From the NCBI GenBank assembly GCA_038239195.1, contig JBBSEZ010000001.1, forward strand, positions 31,157-95,156: 64,000 nt of DNA, read 5' to 3'. A program made the position numbers and the translations under genes. The notes below the pieces were generated by a model that was not told where the DNA came from, did not search any database, and worked only from the letters and a program-made list of their open reading frames with translations. Shown here one piece after another: positions 42,368 to 51,288 of this stretch (the first letter of the stretch is position 1; the number at the start of each line of letters is the position of its first letter). The stretch comes from JBBSEZ01 sp038239195 (lineage in GTDB: Bacteria; Planctomycetota; Planctomycetia; Gemmatales; Gemmataceae).

Positions 42368-44800
42368 ATGTCTCGCCGCATCTTTGCCACCCTGCTAGTC
42401 GTCTGCCTCGCCGGCAGCGTCGGGCCGCGCGCCCGCGCCGACGAGGAGGGCGCCGCGCTGCCGGACGAGGCTCGCCTCAAGGCGGCCGGCCTGGCGACCG
42501 ACGGGCCCGGGCTGCTGACGTTCTTTCGGCTGCGCACCAAGGGCGAGGTCAGCGCCGAGAAGCTGGCCGAGCTGCTCGAACAGCTCGAGGACAAGGCCCC
42601 CGCCAGGCGCGAGAAGGCCTGCGCGGAGCTCGTCGCCATCGGCCCGCCCGCCATTCCGCTGCTCCGCCAGGCGGCGCGCGACGCCGACAACCCCGAAGTC
42701 GCCTCCCTGGCCCGGCGCTGCCTCCGGGCCCTGGTCGGCGACTCGGCCGGGCTGACGGCCTCCGCCGTGCGCCTGCTCGGCCAGCGCCGGCCCGCCGGCA
42801 CCGCGGAAGTGGTGCTCGCCTACCTGCCCCACGCCGAGAACGATCGGGTGCTCGAACAGTGCCGCAACGTCCTCATGAGCGTCGCCTACACCAAGGGCGC
42901 CCCCGACCCCGCCCTCCTCAAGGCGCTCGAGGACGAACACCCCCTCCGCCGGGCGATGGCCGTCGTCGCCGTCTGTAGCCGGGGCTCCGCCGAGCCGCGC
43001 GCCACCCTGCGGAAGCTGCTCAACGACAAAATGCCGTCGGTCCGCCTGCGCGCCAGCCTCGCCCTGTCCAAGGCCAACGACCCCAAGGCGGTCTCCACCA
43101 TGATCGCCTTGCTCGGCGACCTCTCCACGGAGCAGGCGCGCGAGGTCGAGGCGTTCCTGGGCGACCTGGCCCAGGAGCAGGCCCCTAACGTCCCCGTCGG
43201 CGAGGACGAAGTCTCGCGCCAGCGGGCGCGCGACGCCTGGGCCCGGTGGTGGCTCGACACGGAAGGCCCCGGGCTGCTGGAGGAAGTCAAGAAGCGCACG
43301 CTGACCGAGGCGATGCACAAGAAGGCGCTGGCGCTCATCGAGAACCTGGCCGACGACGCCTTCGAGGTGCGCCAGGAGTCGGAGATGGAGCTGCGCAAGA
43401 TGGGCGCCGTCATCAAGCCGCTGCTCAAGCAGGCCCTCAAGCACGACGACCTCGAAGTGCGCACCCGCACGGCCAAGTGCCTGGCCCTCCTCGAAAAAGA
43501 GAAGGCCCCACCGCTGTCGGGCGTGACGGCCCGGCTGATCGCGCTGCGCAAGCCCAAGGGCGCCGTCGAGGTGCTGCTGGCCTACATGCCCTTCCAGGAG
43601 GACGACGAGGCGGTCCAGGAGCAGGTGCAGAAGGCGCTCAACTCCGTCGCCTACGAGGGCGGCAAGGCCAACCCGCTCCTGGTCAAGGCGCTGGCCGACA
43701 AGAACGCCTACCGCCGCGCCGGCGCCGCCGAGGCGCTGTGCCACGGGCCAATGGGCCCGAACCTGGCCACGATCCGCGGGCTGCTCAAGGACAAGGAGCC
43801 GATGGTCCGCCTCAAGGTCGCCCTGGCCCTTTCCAGCGCCAACGAGCCCGACGGCGTCCCCGTCCTGGCGGCGCTGATCGGCGAGGTGTCGGGGGAGCTG
43901 TCGATCATGGCCGAGGAGTACCTGGCCAAGATCGCCGGCGACTCGGCGCCCAAGCCACTGCCCGAGGGCGAAGACGGCCGCAAGAAGCGCAGCACCGCCT
44001 GGGCCAAATGGTGGGACGACAACAAGACGCGCGTGGTGCTGCTCGACCGCAACGCCCAGACCGACCGCGAGCCGTTCCGCAACCTGACGCTACTCATCCA
44101 GACCAACATGCAGAAGATCATGGAGGTCGATCGCAGCGGCAAGATGCGCTGGGAGATCACCGGCCTGCTCAACCCGTGGGACGCCTTCGTGCTGCCGGGC
44201 AACCGCGTGCTCATCACGGAGTACAGCGGCATGCGCGTCACCGAGCGCAACTTCAAGGGCGACGTCCTCTGGCAGAAGCAGTTCCCCAACTACCCGATGT
44301 ACGCCGAGCGGCTCAAGAACGGCAACACGTTCGTGGTCTTCCGCAACCAGCTCCTCGAGATCACCCGCGGCGGGCGCGAGGTCTTCAAGATCGACCGGCC
44401 GAACGACGTCATGTCGGCGCGCAAGCTGCCCAACGGGCAGGTCGTGTTCGTGACCAACAACCGGCAGGTGATCCGCCTGGACCGCAACGGCAAGGAGCTG
44501 AAGACGTTCGCGATCAGCAACGTCGCCTACAACAGCAACGAAGTGCTGAACAACGGCCACGTGCTGATCCCACAAGGCTGGAACAACCGTACCGAGGAGT
44601 ACGACGCCACCGGCAAGCTGGTGCGTGCCTTTACCTCGGTCCAGCAGCCGGTGCATGCCGTGCGGCTGCCCAACGGCAACACGCTCGTGTCGTCGTCGCA
44701 GTCGTTCCCGGCCTACAAGTTGTTCGAGGTGGACCGCGACGGCAAGATCGTTCACGAGATGGCGCTGACGACCTACACGTCGCGGGCGCGGCGGCGGTGA
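42368..44800 (+). CDS. secreted HEAT-repeat/beta-propeller protein, paralogue 2
   Basis: 810 residues with a clear signal peptide (IFATLLVVCLAGSVGPRARAD). Same plan as paralogue 1, with two HEAT modules: first DGPGLLTFFRLRTKG to AWARWWLDTEG, second GPGLLEEVKKRTLT to AWAKWWDDNK. The propeller (from about 570) reads GKMRWEITGLLNPWDAFVLP, NRVLITEYSGMRVTERN, NGNTFVVFRNQLLEI, LPNGQVVFVTNNRQVIRLD. The second module overlaps the first closely in sequence pattern, pointing to internal duplication. 132 bp after paralogue 1, separated by a repeat. Confidence 0.82.
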   Translation: MSRRIFATLLVVCLAGSVGPRARADEEGAALPDEARLKAAGLATDGPGLLTFFRLRTKGEVSAEKLAELLEQLEDKAPARREKACAELVAIGPPAIPLLRQAARDADNPEVASLARRCLRALVGDSAGLTASAVRLLGQRRPAGTAEVVLAYLPHAENDRVLEQCRNVLMSVAYTKGAPDPALLKALEDEHPLRRAMAVVAVCSRGSAEPRATLRKLLNDKMPSVRLRASLALSKANDPKAVSTMIALLGDLSTEQAREVEAFLGDLAQEQAPNVPVGEDEVSRQRARDAWARWWLDTEGPGLLEEVKKRTLTEAMHKKALALIENLADDAFEVRQESEMELRKMGAVIKPLLKQALKHDDLEVRTRTAKCLALLEKEKAPPLSGVTARLIALRKPKGAVEVLLAYMPFQEDDEAVQEQVQKALNSVAYEGGKANPLLVKALADKNAYRRAGAAEALCHGPMGPNLATIRGLLKDKEPMVRLKVALALSSANEPDGVPVLAALIGEVSGELSIMAEEYLAKIAGDSAPKPLPEGEDGRKKRSTAWAKWWDDNKTRVVLLDRNAQTDREPFRNLTLLIQTNMQKIMEVDRSGKMRWEITGLLNPWDAFVLPGNRVLITEYSGMRVTERNFKGDVLWQKQFPNYPMYAERLKNGNTFVVFRNQLLEITRGGREVFKIDRPNDVMSARKLPNGQVVFVTNNRQVIRLDRNGKELKTFAISNVAYNSNEVLNNGHVLIPQGWNNRTEEYDATGKLVRAFTSVQQPVHAVRLPNGNTLVSSSQSFPAYKLFEVDRDGKIVHEMALTTYTSRARRR

Positions 44801-44802
44801 CA

Positions 44803-44834
44803 GGCGAGCGGGCGCGTTAGCCCCCCCGCTCGCC
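44803..44834 (+). terminator. GC-rich hairpin between paralogues 2 and 3
   Basis: GGCGAGCGGG (44803-44812) and CCCGCTCGCC (44825-44834) form a 10-bp perfect stem immediately after the stop codon. No T run. Confidence 0.5.
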
Positions 44835-44850
44835 CCGTGGAGGCGGAACC

Positions 44851-46599
44851 ATGTTCCCGCGTCGCATCCAGGCCCTGCTCGCCGGCGTGCTGCTCCTACT
44901 CGCCTGCGATCGGGCCGTTGGCGAGAACTGTCTCTTCGGGCCGCGAGGCCGACTGCCCTGGCAGCCCGAAGAGGTGCGGATGTTCGTCGCCTTCCCCGAG
45001 GGCCCCCTCGCTGCCCTGCCCTCCGACGAGAAAGTCCTCAAGGACAGCGCCCTTCCCACCGACAACGCGGGCCTCCTCGACTACGTCCGCAAGCGCACCC
45101 TCGACGCCGCCGGGGAGGCGCGTTTGCGGAAATCGATCGCGAACCTCGGCGACGACGAGTTCGAGGTGCGCGAGAACGCCGTCGAGGCCCTCGTCGCCCT
45201 CGGCCTGCGCGCGCGTCCCGCCCTGCGCGCGGCCACGAAAGACCCCGACCTCGAAGTGCGTCGCAGGGCGGAGCGCTGCCTGGCCCAGATCGAGAAGAAC
45301 GCTCCCAAGGCCCTCCGCATTAGCGCCGCCGTGGTGCGTCTCCTCGGCGAACGCAAGCCGGTGGGCGCCATTCCCGTCCTGTTCGCCTACCTGGGCTCCG
45401 CCGAGGACGAGAGCATCGCCGAGGAGGCCCGCCTCGTCCTGGAGTCGCTCGCCCTGCGCGCCGGCAAAGTCGATCCGGTGCTCGTCGCCGGCCTCGCGGA
45501 CAGCTCTGCGCTCCGCCGCGCAGCAGCCGGCGTCATCCTCTGCCGGGTGCGCGCGGCGGCCCACCTGCCGGAAGTGCGCAAGCTGCTCAACGACCCCGAC
45601 CCACAGGTGCGCTTCGTCGTAGGCCTGGCCCTGGCGGCGATCCGCGAGAAAGACGCCGTCCGCGCGCTCATCGCCACCCTCGACCGTCTCCCCCCGAAAG
45701 AGCGCGGGCGCCTCGAAGACTTCCTCTATCGAATCGCCGGGGACACCGCCCCGGCCCTGGGCAGAGGGGTAGATGAGCCCGCGCGGCGAAAGGCCCGCGA
45801 GGCCTGGCAGGGTTGGTGGAAGGCCCACGGCAAAAGCCTCGACGCCGAGGTTGTCGCGGAGAAGGCCCGCACCCTCGGGTTCACGGTCGTGCTGCTGCTC
45901 GACAACGGCCGCGTCGTCGAGCTCGACGCCTCCAACCGGGTGCGCTGGCAGTTCGATGGCCTCAAGACGCCGCTCGACGTCCAGCGGCTGCCGGGCGAGC
46001 GCGTTCTCATCGCGGAGCATGGGGGGAACCGCGTCACCGAGCGGAACACTCGGGGCGAGGTGCTGTGGGAGAAGAAGATCGACCAGCCGATCGCGGCGCA
46101 GCGCCTGGCCAACGGCCACACCTTCATCGCCACCCGCGACGGCGGGGCCCTCGAGGTGGACAAGGCCGGCAAGGAGGCCTTTTCCTATCACCGACCGTTC
46201 GGGGAGAAGATCATGAGGGCCCGCCGGCTCGCCAACGGGGACATGGTCTTCGTCACCGAGCTGGGCGTGGCGCGCTGCGTGCGCGTCAATCGGAGCGGGC
46301 GCGACCTCAAGAGCTTCGGCGTCGAGGTCACGACCTCGGGCGGGCGCATCGACGTGCTTCCCAATGGCCACGTACTGGTGCCGGAACTGCTGAACGATCA
46401 GGTCGTGGAGCGCGACGCCGACGGCAAGGCGGTGCGCACGGTCAAGGTGGCGCAGCCGATCGCGGCGAGCTACCTGCCCAACGGGCATTGGCTGGTGACC
46501 TCGATGACGCAGAAGCGCGCGGTTGAGCTCGATCGCGCGGGCAAGGAAGTCTGGGAGTACCGGCGCGACACGCGCGTGACGCGAGCCGTGAGGCCGTGA
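44851..46599 (+). CDS. secreted HEAT-repeat/beta-propeller protein, paralogue 3
   Basis: 582 residues. Signal segment RIQALLAGVLLLLACDRAVG (LLAC could also be a lipobox). One HEAT module only: NAGLLDYVRKRTLD to AWQGWWKAHGKS. The propeller follows from about residue 345 (NGRVVELDASNRVRWQFDGL, ERVLIAEHGGNRVTERN, NGHTFIATRDGGALEVD, NGHVLVPELLNDQVVERD). The size difference from paralogues 1 and 2 equals one missing HEAT module. Start preceded by GTGGAGGCGG 6-14 bp upstream. Confidence 0.82.
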   Translation: MFPRRIQALLAGVLLLLACDRAVGENCLFGPRGRLPWQPEEVRMFVAFPEGPLAALPSDEKVLKDSALPTDNAGLLDYVRKRTLDAAGEARLRKSIANLGDDEFEVRENAVEALVALGLRARPALRAATKDPDLEVRRRAERCLAQIEKNAPKALRISAAVVRLLGERKPVGAIPVLFAYLGSAEDESIAEEARLVLESLALRAGKVDPVLVAGLADSSALRRAAAGVILCRVRAAAHLPEVRKLLNDPDPQVRFVVGLALAAIREKDAVRALIATLDRLPPKERGRLEDFLYRIAGDTAPALGRGVDEPARRKAREAWQGWWKAHGKSLDAEVVAEKARTLGFTVVLLLDNGRVVELDASNRVRWQFDGLKTPLDVQRLPGERVLIAEHGGNRVTERNTRGEVLWEKKIDQPIAAQRLANGHTFIATRDGGALEVDKAGKEAFSYHRPFGEKIMRARRLANGDMVFVTELGVARCVRVNRSGRDLKSFGVEVTTSGGRIDVLPNGHVLVPELLNDQVVERDADGKAVRTVKVAQPIAASYLPNGHWLVTSMTQKRAVELDRAGKEVWEYRRDTRVTRAVRP

Positions 46600-46658
46600 A
46601 ATGAGGCGACGAGGAACGAGCCTTGCCTTTTCGGCGACGGGCAGGAACAAGCCTCCTT

Positions 46659-46717
46659 GTAGGACGGCTCTCCTGAGCCGTCCCTCCTTGTAGGACGGCT
46701 CTCCTGAGCCGTCCTAC
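46659..46717. repeat. two direct copies of TAGGACGGCTC hairpin
   Basis: Two tandem copies (46659-46683 and 46690-46717) of a self-complementary element with arms AGGACGGCTC and GAGCCGTCCT. The same element flanks genes at 52.3 and 55.6 kb. Confidence 0.85.
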
Positions 46718-46783
46718 AGCAAACGAAGTCCTGCCGCTCGCCTTCGCAAAGAACTGGACCGATAGCCTGAGGAGAACCGTGCC

Positions 46784-48457
46784 ATGCTGCGCCTCTGCTC
46801 CGCGACCATCGTCCTGGCCCTCGTCTGTCTGGCCGGCCCGCGGGCCGTCCCGGCGGGCCCGGAGGACTTGGCCTCCGACCAGGCGATCTTGCGCGCCTCC
46901 GGGGTGGGGGTGGAAGGCCCCGCGCTGCTGACGTTCCTGCGCAAGCGGACCCTGGGCGAAAAGGACCGCGACCGCATCGCCCGGCTCGTCAAGCAGCTTG
47001 GCTCCGACGAGTTCGAAGACCGCGAAAAGGCGAGCCGCGAGCTCGTGGAGGTCGGCCCCGTCGCCCGCACCCAGCTCCAGCTCGCCGTGCGCGACAAGGA
47101 CCTCGAAGTGAGCCGGCGCGCCGCCCGCGCCCTGGACGAGATCGGCAAGAGCTCCAGCCCGCACGTCCTCTCGGCCGTGGTGCGCGTCCTGGCGCACCAC
47201 AAGCCCGCCGGCGCGACCGAGGCGTTGCTCGACTATCTGGCCAGCGCCGACGACCCCGACGTGGCCGAGGACGTGGTGCGGGCGCTGGCGACGGTCGGCG
47301 TCAAGGACGGGAAGGCCGACGCGGCCCTGGTCAAGGCGCTGAGCGACAAGCTCGCCATCAAGCGTGCCGGGGCGGGCGAGGCGCTGTCCCGCGCCGGCGG
47401 GAAGGCGCATCGCGCCGCGGTGCGCAAGCTCCTGGCCGACAGCGAGCCCGTCGTGCGGATGCGCGTGGCGCTGGCGCTGCTGGAGGCCAAGGACAAGGAG
47501 GCGATCCCCGCCCTGATCGAGCTGGTGGAGAAGGCCCCCAACGAGGACCGCGAGCGCGTCGAGGAGATGCTGGCGCGGCTGGCGGGCGAGAAGGCGCCGG
47601 CGCCGCTGGCGACGGCCGACGCGGCGGCGCGGCGCAAGCAGCGCCTGGCGTGGGACGCGTGGTATCGCGACAACGGCGCCGCCCTCGATCTTGCCAAGAT
47701 CGACCTGGGCAGCCGGTTGCTGGGCTACACGGTCATCGCCATGCGCGACATCCGTGGCCGGAACACCGGCAAGGTCTACGAGATCGACAGCACGGGCAAG
47801 GTGCGCTGGGAGATCACCGACGTCAACTACCCGGTCTTCGCCCAGGTGGTCAAGCGCGACCGCGTGCTGATCGCCGAGCAGACCTTCAACCGCATCAGCG
47901 AGCGCAACTTGAAGGGCGGCATTATCTGGCAGAAGCAGGTGACGACGGCCCTGGTGGGGGCCCAGCGGCTGCCCAACGGCAACACCCTGGCCATCGGGCG
48001 CAACCAGCTCATCGAGCTGGACAAGAACGGCAAGGAGGTGTTGACCATCAACCGCCCCGCGTACGACGTCGTGACCGCCGCGCGCGACCGCGACGGGCAG
48101 TTTGGCATCATCACGACCAACGGGCGATTCGTGCGCCTCGATGCGACGGGCAAGGAGCTGAAGTCGTTCCCGGTCGGCTTCCTCTCGTCGGGCTGGGGCA
48201 CCAACGTCCAACTCCTGCCGCGCGGCCGGGTGCTCGTGCCCAACTACAGCACCAACAAGGTCATCGAGTACGACGACACGGGCAAGATCGTCTGGGAGGC
48301 GAGCGTGACGCGCCCCTCCTCGGTGCGCCGCCTGCCCAACGGCAACACCCTCGTGACCAGCCGGATCAACCGCAAGGTCATCGAGATCGACAAGAATGGC
48401 CGCGAGGTGTGGAGCAAGATGGTCGATGGCTACGCCCACTACGCGGACCGGCGGTAG
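46784..48457 (+). CDS. secreted HEAT-repeat/beta-propeller protein, paralogue 4
   Basis: 557 residues with signal peptide (SATIVLALVCLAGPRAVPAG) and GAGGAGAA before the ATG. One HEAT module (EGPALLTFLRKRTLG to AWDAWYRDNGAA; the last Trp of the WW motif is Tyr). The propeller starts near residue 320: GKVYEIDSTGKVRWEITDVN, DRVLIAEQTFNRISERN, LPNGNTLAIGRNQLIELD, RGRVLVPNYSTNKVIEYD. Last of the tandem paralogues; it converges on the caspase-like gene across a large palindrome. Confidence 0.82.
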   Translation: MLRLCSATIVLALVCLAGPRAVPAGPEDLASDQAILRASGVGVEGPALLTFLRKRTLGEKDRDRIARLVKQLGSDEFEDREKASRELVEVGPVARTQLQLAVRDKDLEVSRRAARALDEIGKSSSPHVLSAVVRVLAHHKPAGATEALLDYLASADDPDVAEDVVRALATVGVKDGKADAALVKALSDKLAIKRAGAGEALSRAGGKAHRAAVRKLLADSEPVVRMRVALALLEAKDKEAIPALIELVEKAPNEDRERVEEMLARLAGEKAPAPLATADAAARRKQRLAWDAWYRDNGAALDLAKIDLGSRLLGYTVIAMRDIRGRNTGKVYEIDSTGKVRWEITDVNYPVFAQVVKRDRVLIAEQTFNRISERNLKGGIIWQKQVTTALVGAQRLPNGNTLAIGRNQLIELDKNGKEVLTINRPAYDVVTAARDRDGQFGIITTNGRFVRLDATGKELKSFPVGFLSSGWGTNVQLLPRGRVLVPNYSTNKVIEYDDTGKIVWEASVTRPSSVRRLPNGNTLVTSRINRKVIEIDKNGREVWSKMVDGYAHYADRR

Positions 48458-48464
48458 CGACGTT

Positions 48465-48600
48465 TCCCTCACCCCCCCAACCCCCTCTCCCAAGGAGGGA
48501 GAGGGGGAGCCGGAAGGGAAGTGTCACCCTTCTCCTCAGCCGTCCACGTTTCCACTCCCCCTCTCCCTCCTTGGGAGAGGGGGTTGGGGGGTGAGGGATT
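48465..48600. repeat. paired 43-bp inverted repeats at convergent gene ends
   Basis: A copy at 48465-48508 (containing CCCCCTCTCCCAAGGAGGGA) and a near-identical inverted copy at 48556-48600, separated by about 47 bp; they differ by one C. Each copy has its own internal hairpin. Same family as 7521-7574. Lies between two convergent stops, so it may serve as a bidirectional terminator. Confidence 0.85.
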
Positions 48601-48606
48601 CGCCTC

Positions 48607-50289
48607 TCACTGCGGCACGCACACCACGCGAACCCCCTGCGTCGGAGCGCGTTCGAAGGTCGAGCGGGCCGCGCGCCCGGCTGCCCGGCAGAGGTGGCCC
48701 ACGTTCGTCCACGACCCGCCGCGCGTCACCCGCACCGTGCCCGCCGCCGGACCGCGCGGGTCCTTGCGCGGCCCGGCGTTGTACGCGTTGGCGTCGAACC
48801 AGTCGGAACACCACTCCTGCACGTTGCCGTGCATGTCGTACAGCCCCCAGGCGTTGGGAGGGTACGACCCGACCCGCGTGGTCCGTACCAGGTCGGGGCC
48901 GCGCTGCCCGCCGTTGTAGGGGAAATCGCCGTCGAAGTTGGCCTGGCTCGACGACGCCGACGCCCCGAAGCTGAACGCGGTCGTGGTGCCGGCCCGGCAG
49001 GCGTATTCCCACTCTGCCTCGGTCGGCAAGCGGTAGACGCGCCGCGCCGCCTTCTCCTTGGGCAGGTCCGACAGCTTCTTGCAGAACTCGACGGCCTCGT
49101 CGTAGGAAACGCGCTCGACGGGGTGGACCGTGACGTCCATGCCGGCGACCCTGCCGGCGCCTGGCCCCCCGGGCACGAAGTGGCTGGGGTTGCTGCCCAT
49201 CACGCTCTGATACTGGGCCTGCGTCACCTCGTAGGCGCCCATCAGGAACGGCTTGCTGATCTCCACCGCGTGCTGCGGGCCTTCGTTGGGGATGCGCGAC
49301 GGCTCGGTGGGCGGCGAGCCCATCGTAAACTTCCCCTTGGGAACGACGACCAGCTTCATCCCGATCGAGTTGACGATCTCGCGGCGCCCCGGCGGCAGAC
49401 TGATGCCAGCCGGCTCGGACAGCACGACGACCCGGCCGGCCCTCTCGCCGCGCAGCACGGGCACCTGGCGCGCGGCCGGCCCGCCATCGTCCTTGGCGTC
49501 GTCGGGCACCTCGTCTTGCACGTAGCGAACCAGCGCGTCGAGGGCGATTGCCTTGCCGTCCTTGCCCGCGGCCTCGCCCCCCAGCCCCTTGAGCAGGTTG
49601 TGGAAGAAGACGCCCTGCTTGAGCCGGTCGCTCTCGTAGGAGTACTGGCCCGGCGAGCAGCTAAATAGCGCCAGTACGCCCTTCGGCACCTCGAGCTCCT
49701 GCGGCCTCGTCCTCAGCACCAGCCGGGCGCTCCCCCCCGCCGCCGGGCGCGCATGGCTGGCGTCGAGGACCGCCAGCCGCGTCTGCGCCTTGCAGTTCGC
49801 CAGCTCCTTGTAGACGTCGCTCAGCGCAACGAGGGTACGCTTCTCGCCCAGCTCGGCGTTCATGGGGCAGAGGTAACAGTCCTTGTCCCCCTCGAACTGA
49901 ACGCCGTGGCCGGCGAAGGCGAACACGAGCGTGTCCTCCTTCTCGCAGTCCTCGGCCATGCTCTTGAGCTGCTCCTTGATGTTGCGGGCGGTCGGCAGCA
50001 GGTCGGCGTCGTGCGCGGCCGACTCGTGGGTCATCAGGACGACGCGCCGATACCCCCCGCCCTTGAGGGCCTCGGCCAGCGCGGCCGCGTCCTTGTCGGC
50101 ATACTTGAGCGGCCGCAGTTCGTCCTTCTTGTACTGCCGCACGCCGACGACGACGGCGTACGTGCGGCCCTTTTTCTCCTCGCCCTTCTTTTCGTCGCCC
50201 GTGCCTGTCGATGGCCGCACCAGGGCGCCGAGCAGACCGATCAGGGACAGCAGAGGCAGCAGGCGGTAACGTCGCAAGGCGTCTCTCAC
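48607..50289 (-). CDS. caspase-like/FGE-sulfatase fusion, Cys-to-Ser site
   Basis: 560 residues from a GTG with AGGAGA 6 bp upstream. An N-terminal hydrophobic signal (LLPLLSLIGLLGALV) leads to a peptidase C14 (caspase-like) domain: TYAVVVGVRQYKK, LRPLKYADKDAAALAEALK, and the catalytic His in FAFAGHGV. The catalytic Cys position, normally DAC, reads LAVLDASHARP with codon AGC, so a Ser replaces it. From about residue 275 an SUMF1/FGE domain follows: GMKLVVVPKGKFTMGSP, GAYEVTQAQYQSVMGSNPSHF, YRLPTEAEWEYACRAG, LYDMHGNVQEWCSDWF, RVTRGGSW. The protease half is probably inactive or a Ser variant. Convergent with the HEAT/propeller cluster. Confidence 0.85.
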   Translation of the reverse strand: MRDALRRYRLLPLLSLIGLLGALVRPSTGTGDEKKGEEKKGRTYAVVVGVRQYKKDELRPLKYADKDAAALAEALKGGGYRRVVLMTHESAAHDADLLPTARNIKEQLKSMAEDCEKEDTLVFAFAGHGVQFEGDKDCYLCPMNAELGEKRTLVALSDVYKELANCKAQTRLAVLDASHARPAAGGSARLVLRTRPQELEVPKGVLALFSCSPGQYSYESDRLKQGVFFHNLLKGLGGEAAGKDGKAIALDALVRYVQDEVPDDAKDDGGPAARQVPVLRGERAGRVVVLSEPAGISLPPGRREIVNSIGMKLVVVPKGKFTMGSPPTEPSRIPNEGPQHAVEISKPFLMGAYEVTQAQYQSVMGSNPSHFVPGGPGAGRVAGMDVTVHPVERVSYDEAVEFCKKLSDLPKEKAARRVYRLPTEAEWEYACRAGTTTAFSFGASASSSQANFDGDFPYNGGQRGPDLVRTTRVGSYPPNAWGLYDMHGNVQEWCSDWFDANAYNAGPRKDPRGPAAGTVRVTRGGSWTNVGHLCRAAGRAARSTFERAPTQGVRVVCVPQ

Positions 50290-50406
50290 GGGCGCTCTCC
50301 TCGTTGCGGAAGGGATTGGGAACAGCTCGACTCCCCTAACATACTCGCGGCAGCGGGGCGGTGTCATCGAAAATGTGCGTTCCCCGAAACGAGCCCTTCC
50401 CTTCCC

Positions 50407-50434
50407 TTGACAGCCCCTCTTCGCGTGCGATAAT
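50407..50434 (+). promoter_or_regulatory. near-consensus sigma-70 promoter
   Basis: TTGACA at 50407-50412 and GATAAT at 50429-50434 with a 16-bp spacer, 29 bp before ATG 50464. It is the best sigma-70-type promoter in the window and drives the HTTM pair. Confidence 0.7.
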
Positions 50435-50463
50435 CCACTTTTCTCCGCCGCGCGAGGTCGCCG

Positions 50464-51288
50464 ATGCCGGAAGGGCCCTCCGCCCCCACGAACGAGCCCT
50501 CCCCCCCACCCGTTCCACGGCGCTTTAGCTGGCCCATGCGCTTCTTCCTGGGCGTCATGTTGTTCTTCCTCGTCTACCGCCCCTTCTGCATCCTCTATCC
50601 CTGGAAGGATTGGCTCGAGCACCTACAGATGGACGACGCGCCCGCCCGCCTGGCCACGCGCGCCGAGCGCGAGAAGCTGGCCGCGAGCGCCTCCCCCGAG
50701 AAGCCCTTTCCCGTCACCGACAGCTTGCTGGGCACCCTCGATTCCGTCTGGGGCTTCTTCAAGCCCTGGCCCGGCGCGAACACCCGCGCCCGCATCCGCG
50801 AGCGGCGCGACTACGCCACCTTCGCCGTTTGCTGGGTCAACAGTCGCGCCCACTTCGTCGAGGCGCTGCTGCTCTACAACACCGAGTGGTCGATGTTCTC
50901 GCCCAGCGTGTCCACGCGCAAGTCGATGCCGCGCGCCCGGCTGATCTACGCCGACGGCTCCACGGACGAAGTCGCCAGCGACACCGAGCCCGCCGACCGG
51001 ACGCACTACTTCCGCTTCTGCGAGTGCCGCGTCCTCAACTACCAGTTCAAGGTCCGCCCCGGCGCCAGCCTCTCCTGCGCCGGCTACTGCAACTGGTTGG
51101 CCCATCGCCACGCCGAGAAAGACGGGGCCCCGCTCAAAACCATCCGCCTCTACGTGGTCTCCTACGACCTCCCGGCCCCCGGGGTCGATGGCCGTGCCTA
51201 CTGGCAAGACGCGCAGCCGGAGGGGGACGACGACTTCTACGAATACGACGTGGCGGAGCGACATGGCAGAAAGCTCGACGCCCCGTGA
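50464..51288 (+). CDS. membrane-anchored partner of HTTM protein
   Basis: 274 residues. One membrane helix near residues 25-45 (MRFFLGVMLFFLVYRPFCIL), the rest predicted outside. The segment EWSMFSPSVSTRKSM resembles the W-x-MFxP motif seen in proteins encoded beside HTTM genes. ARLIYADGSTDEVASD then starts a beta-rich region. It overlaps the HTTM gene by 26 bp. Function unknown; partner status is inferred from the overlap and motif. Confidence 0.7.
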   Translation: MPEGPSAPTNEPSPPPVPRRFSWPMRFFLGVMLFFLVYRPFCILYPWKDWLEHLQMDDAPARLATRAEREKLAASASPEKPFPVTDSLLGTLDSVWGFFKPWPGANTRARIRERRDYATFAVCWVNSRAHFVEALLLYNTEWSMFSPSVSTRKSMPRARLIYADGSTDEVASDTEPADRTHYFRFCECRVLNYQFKVRPGASLSCAGYCNWLAHRHAEKDGAPLKTIRLYVVSYDLPAPGVDGRAYWQDAQPEGDDDFYEYDVAERHGRKLDAP

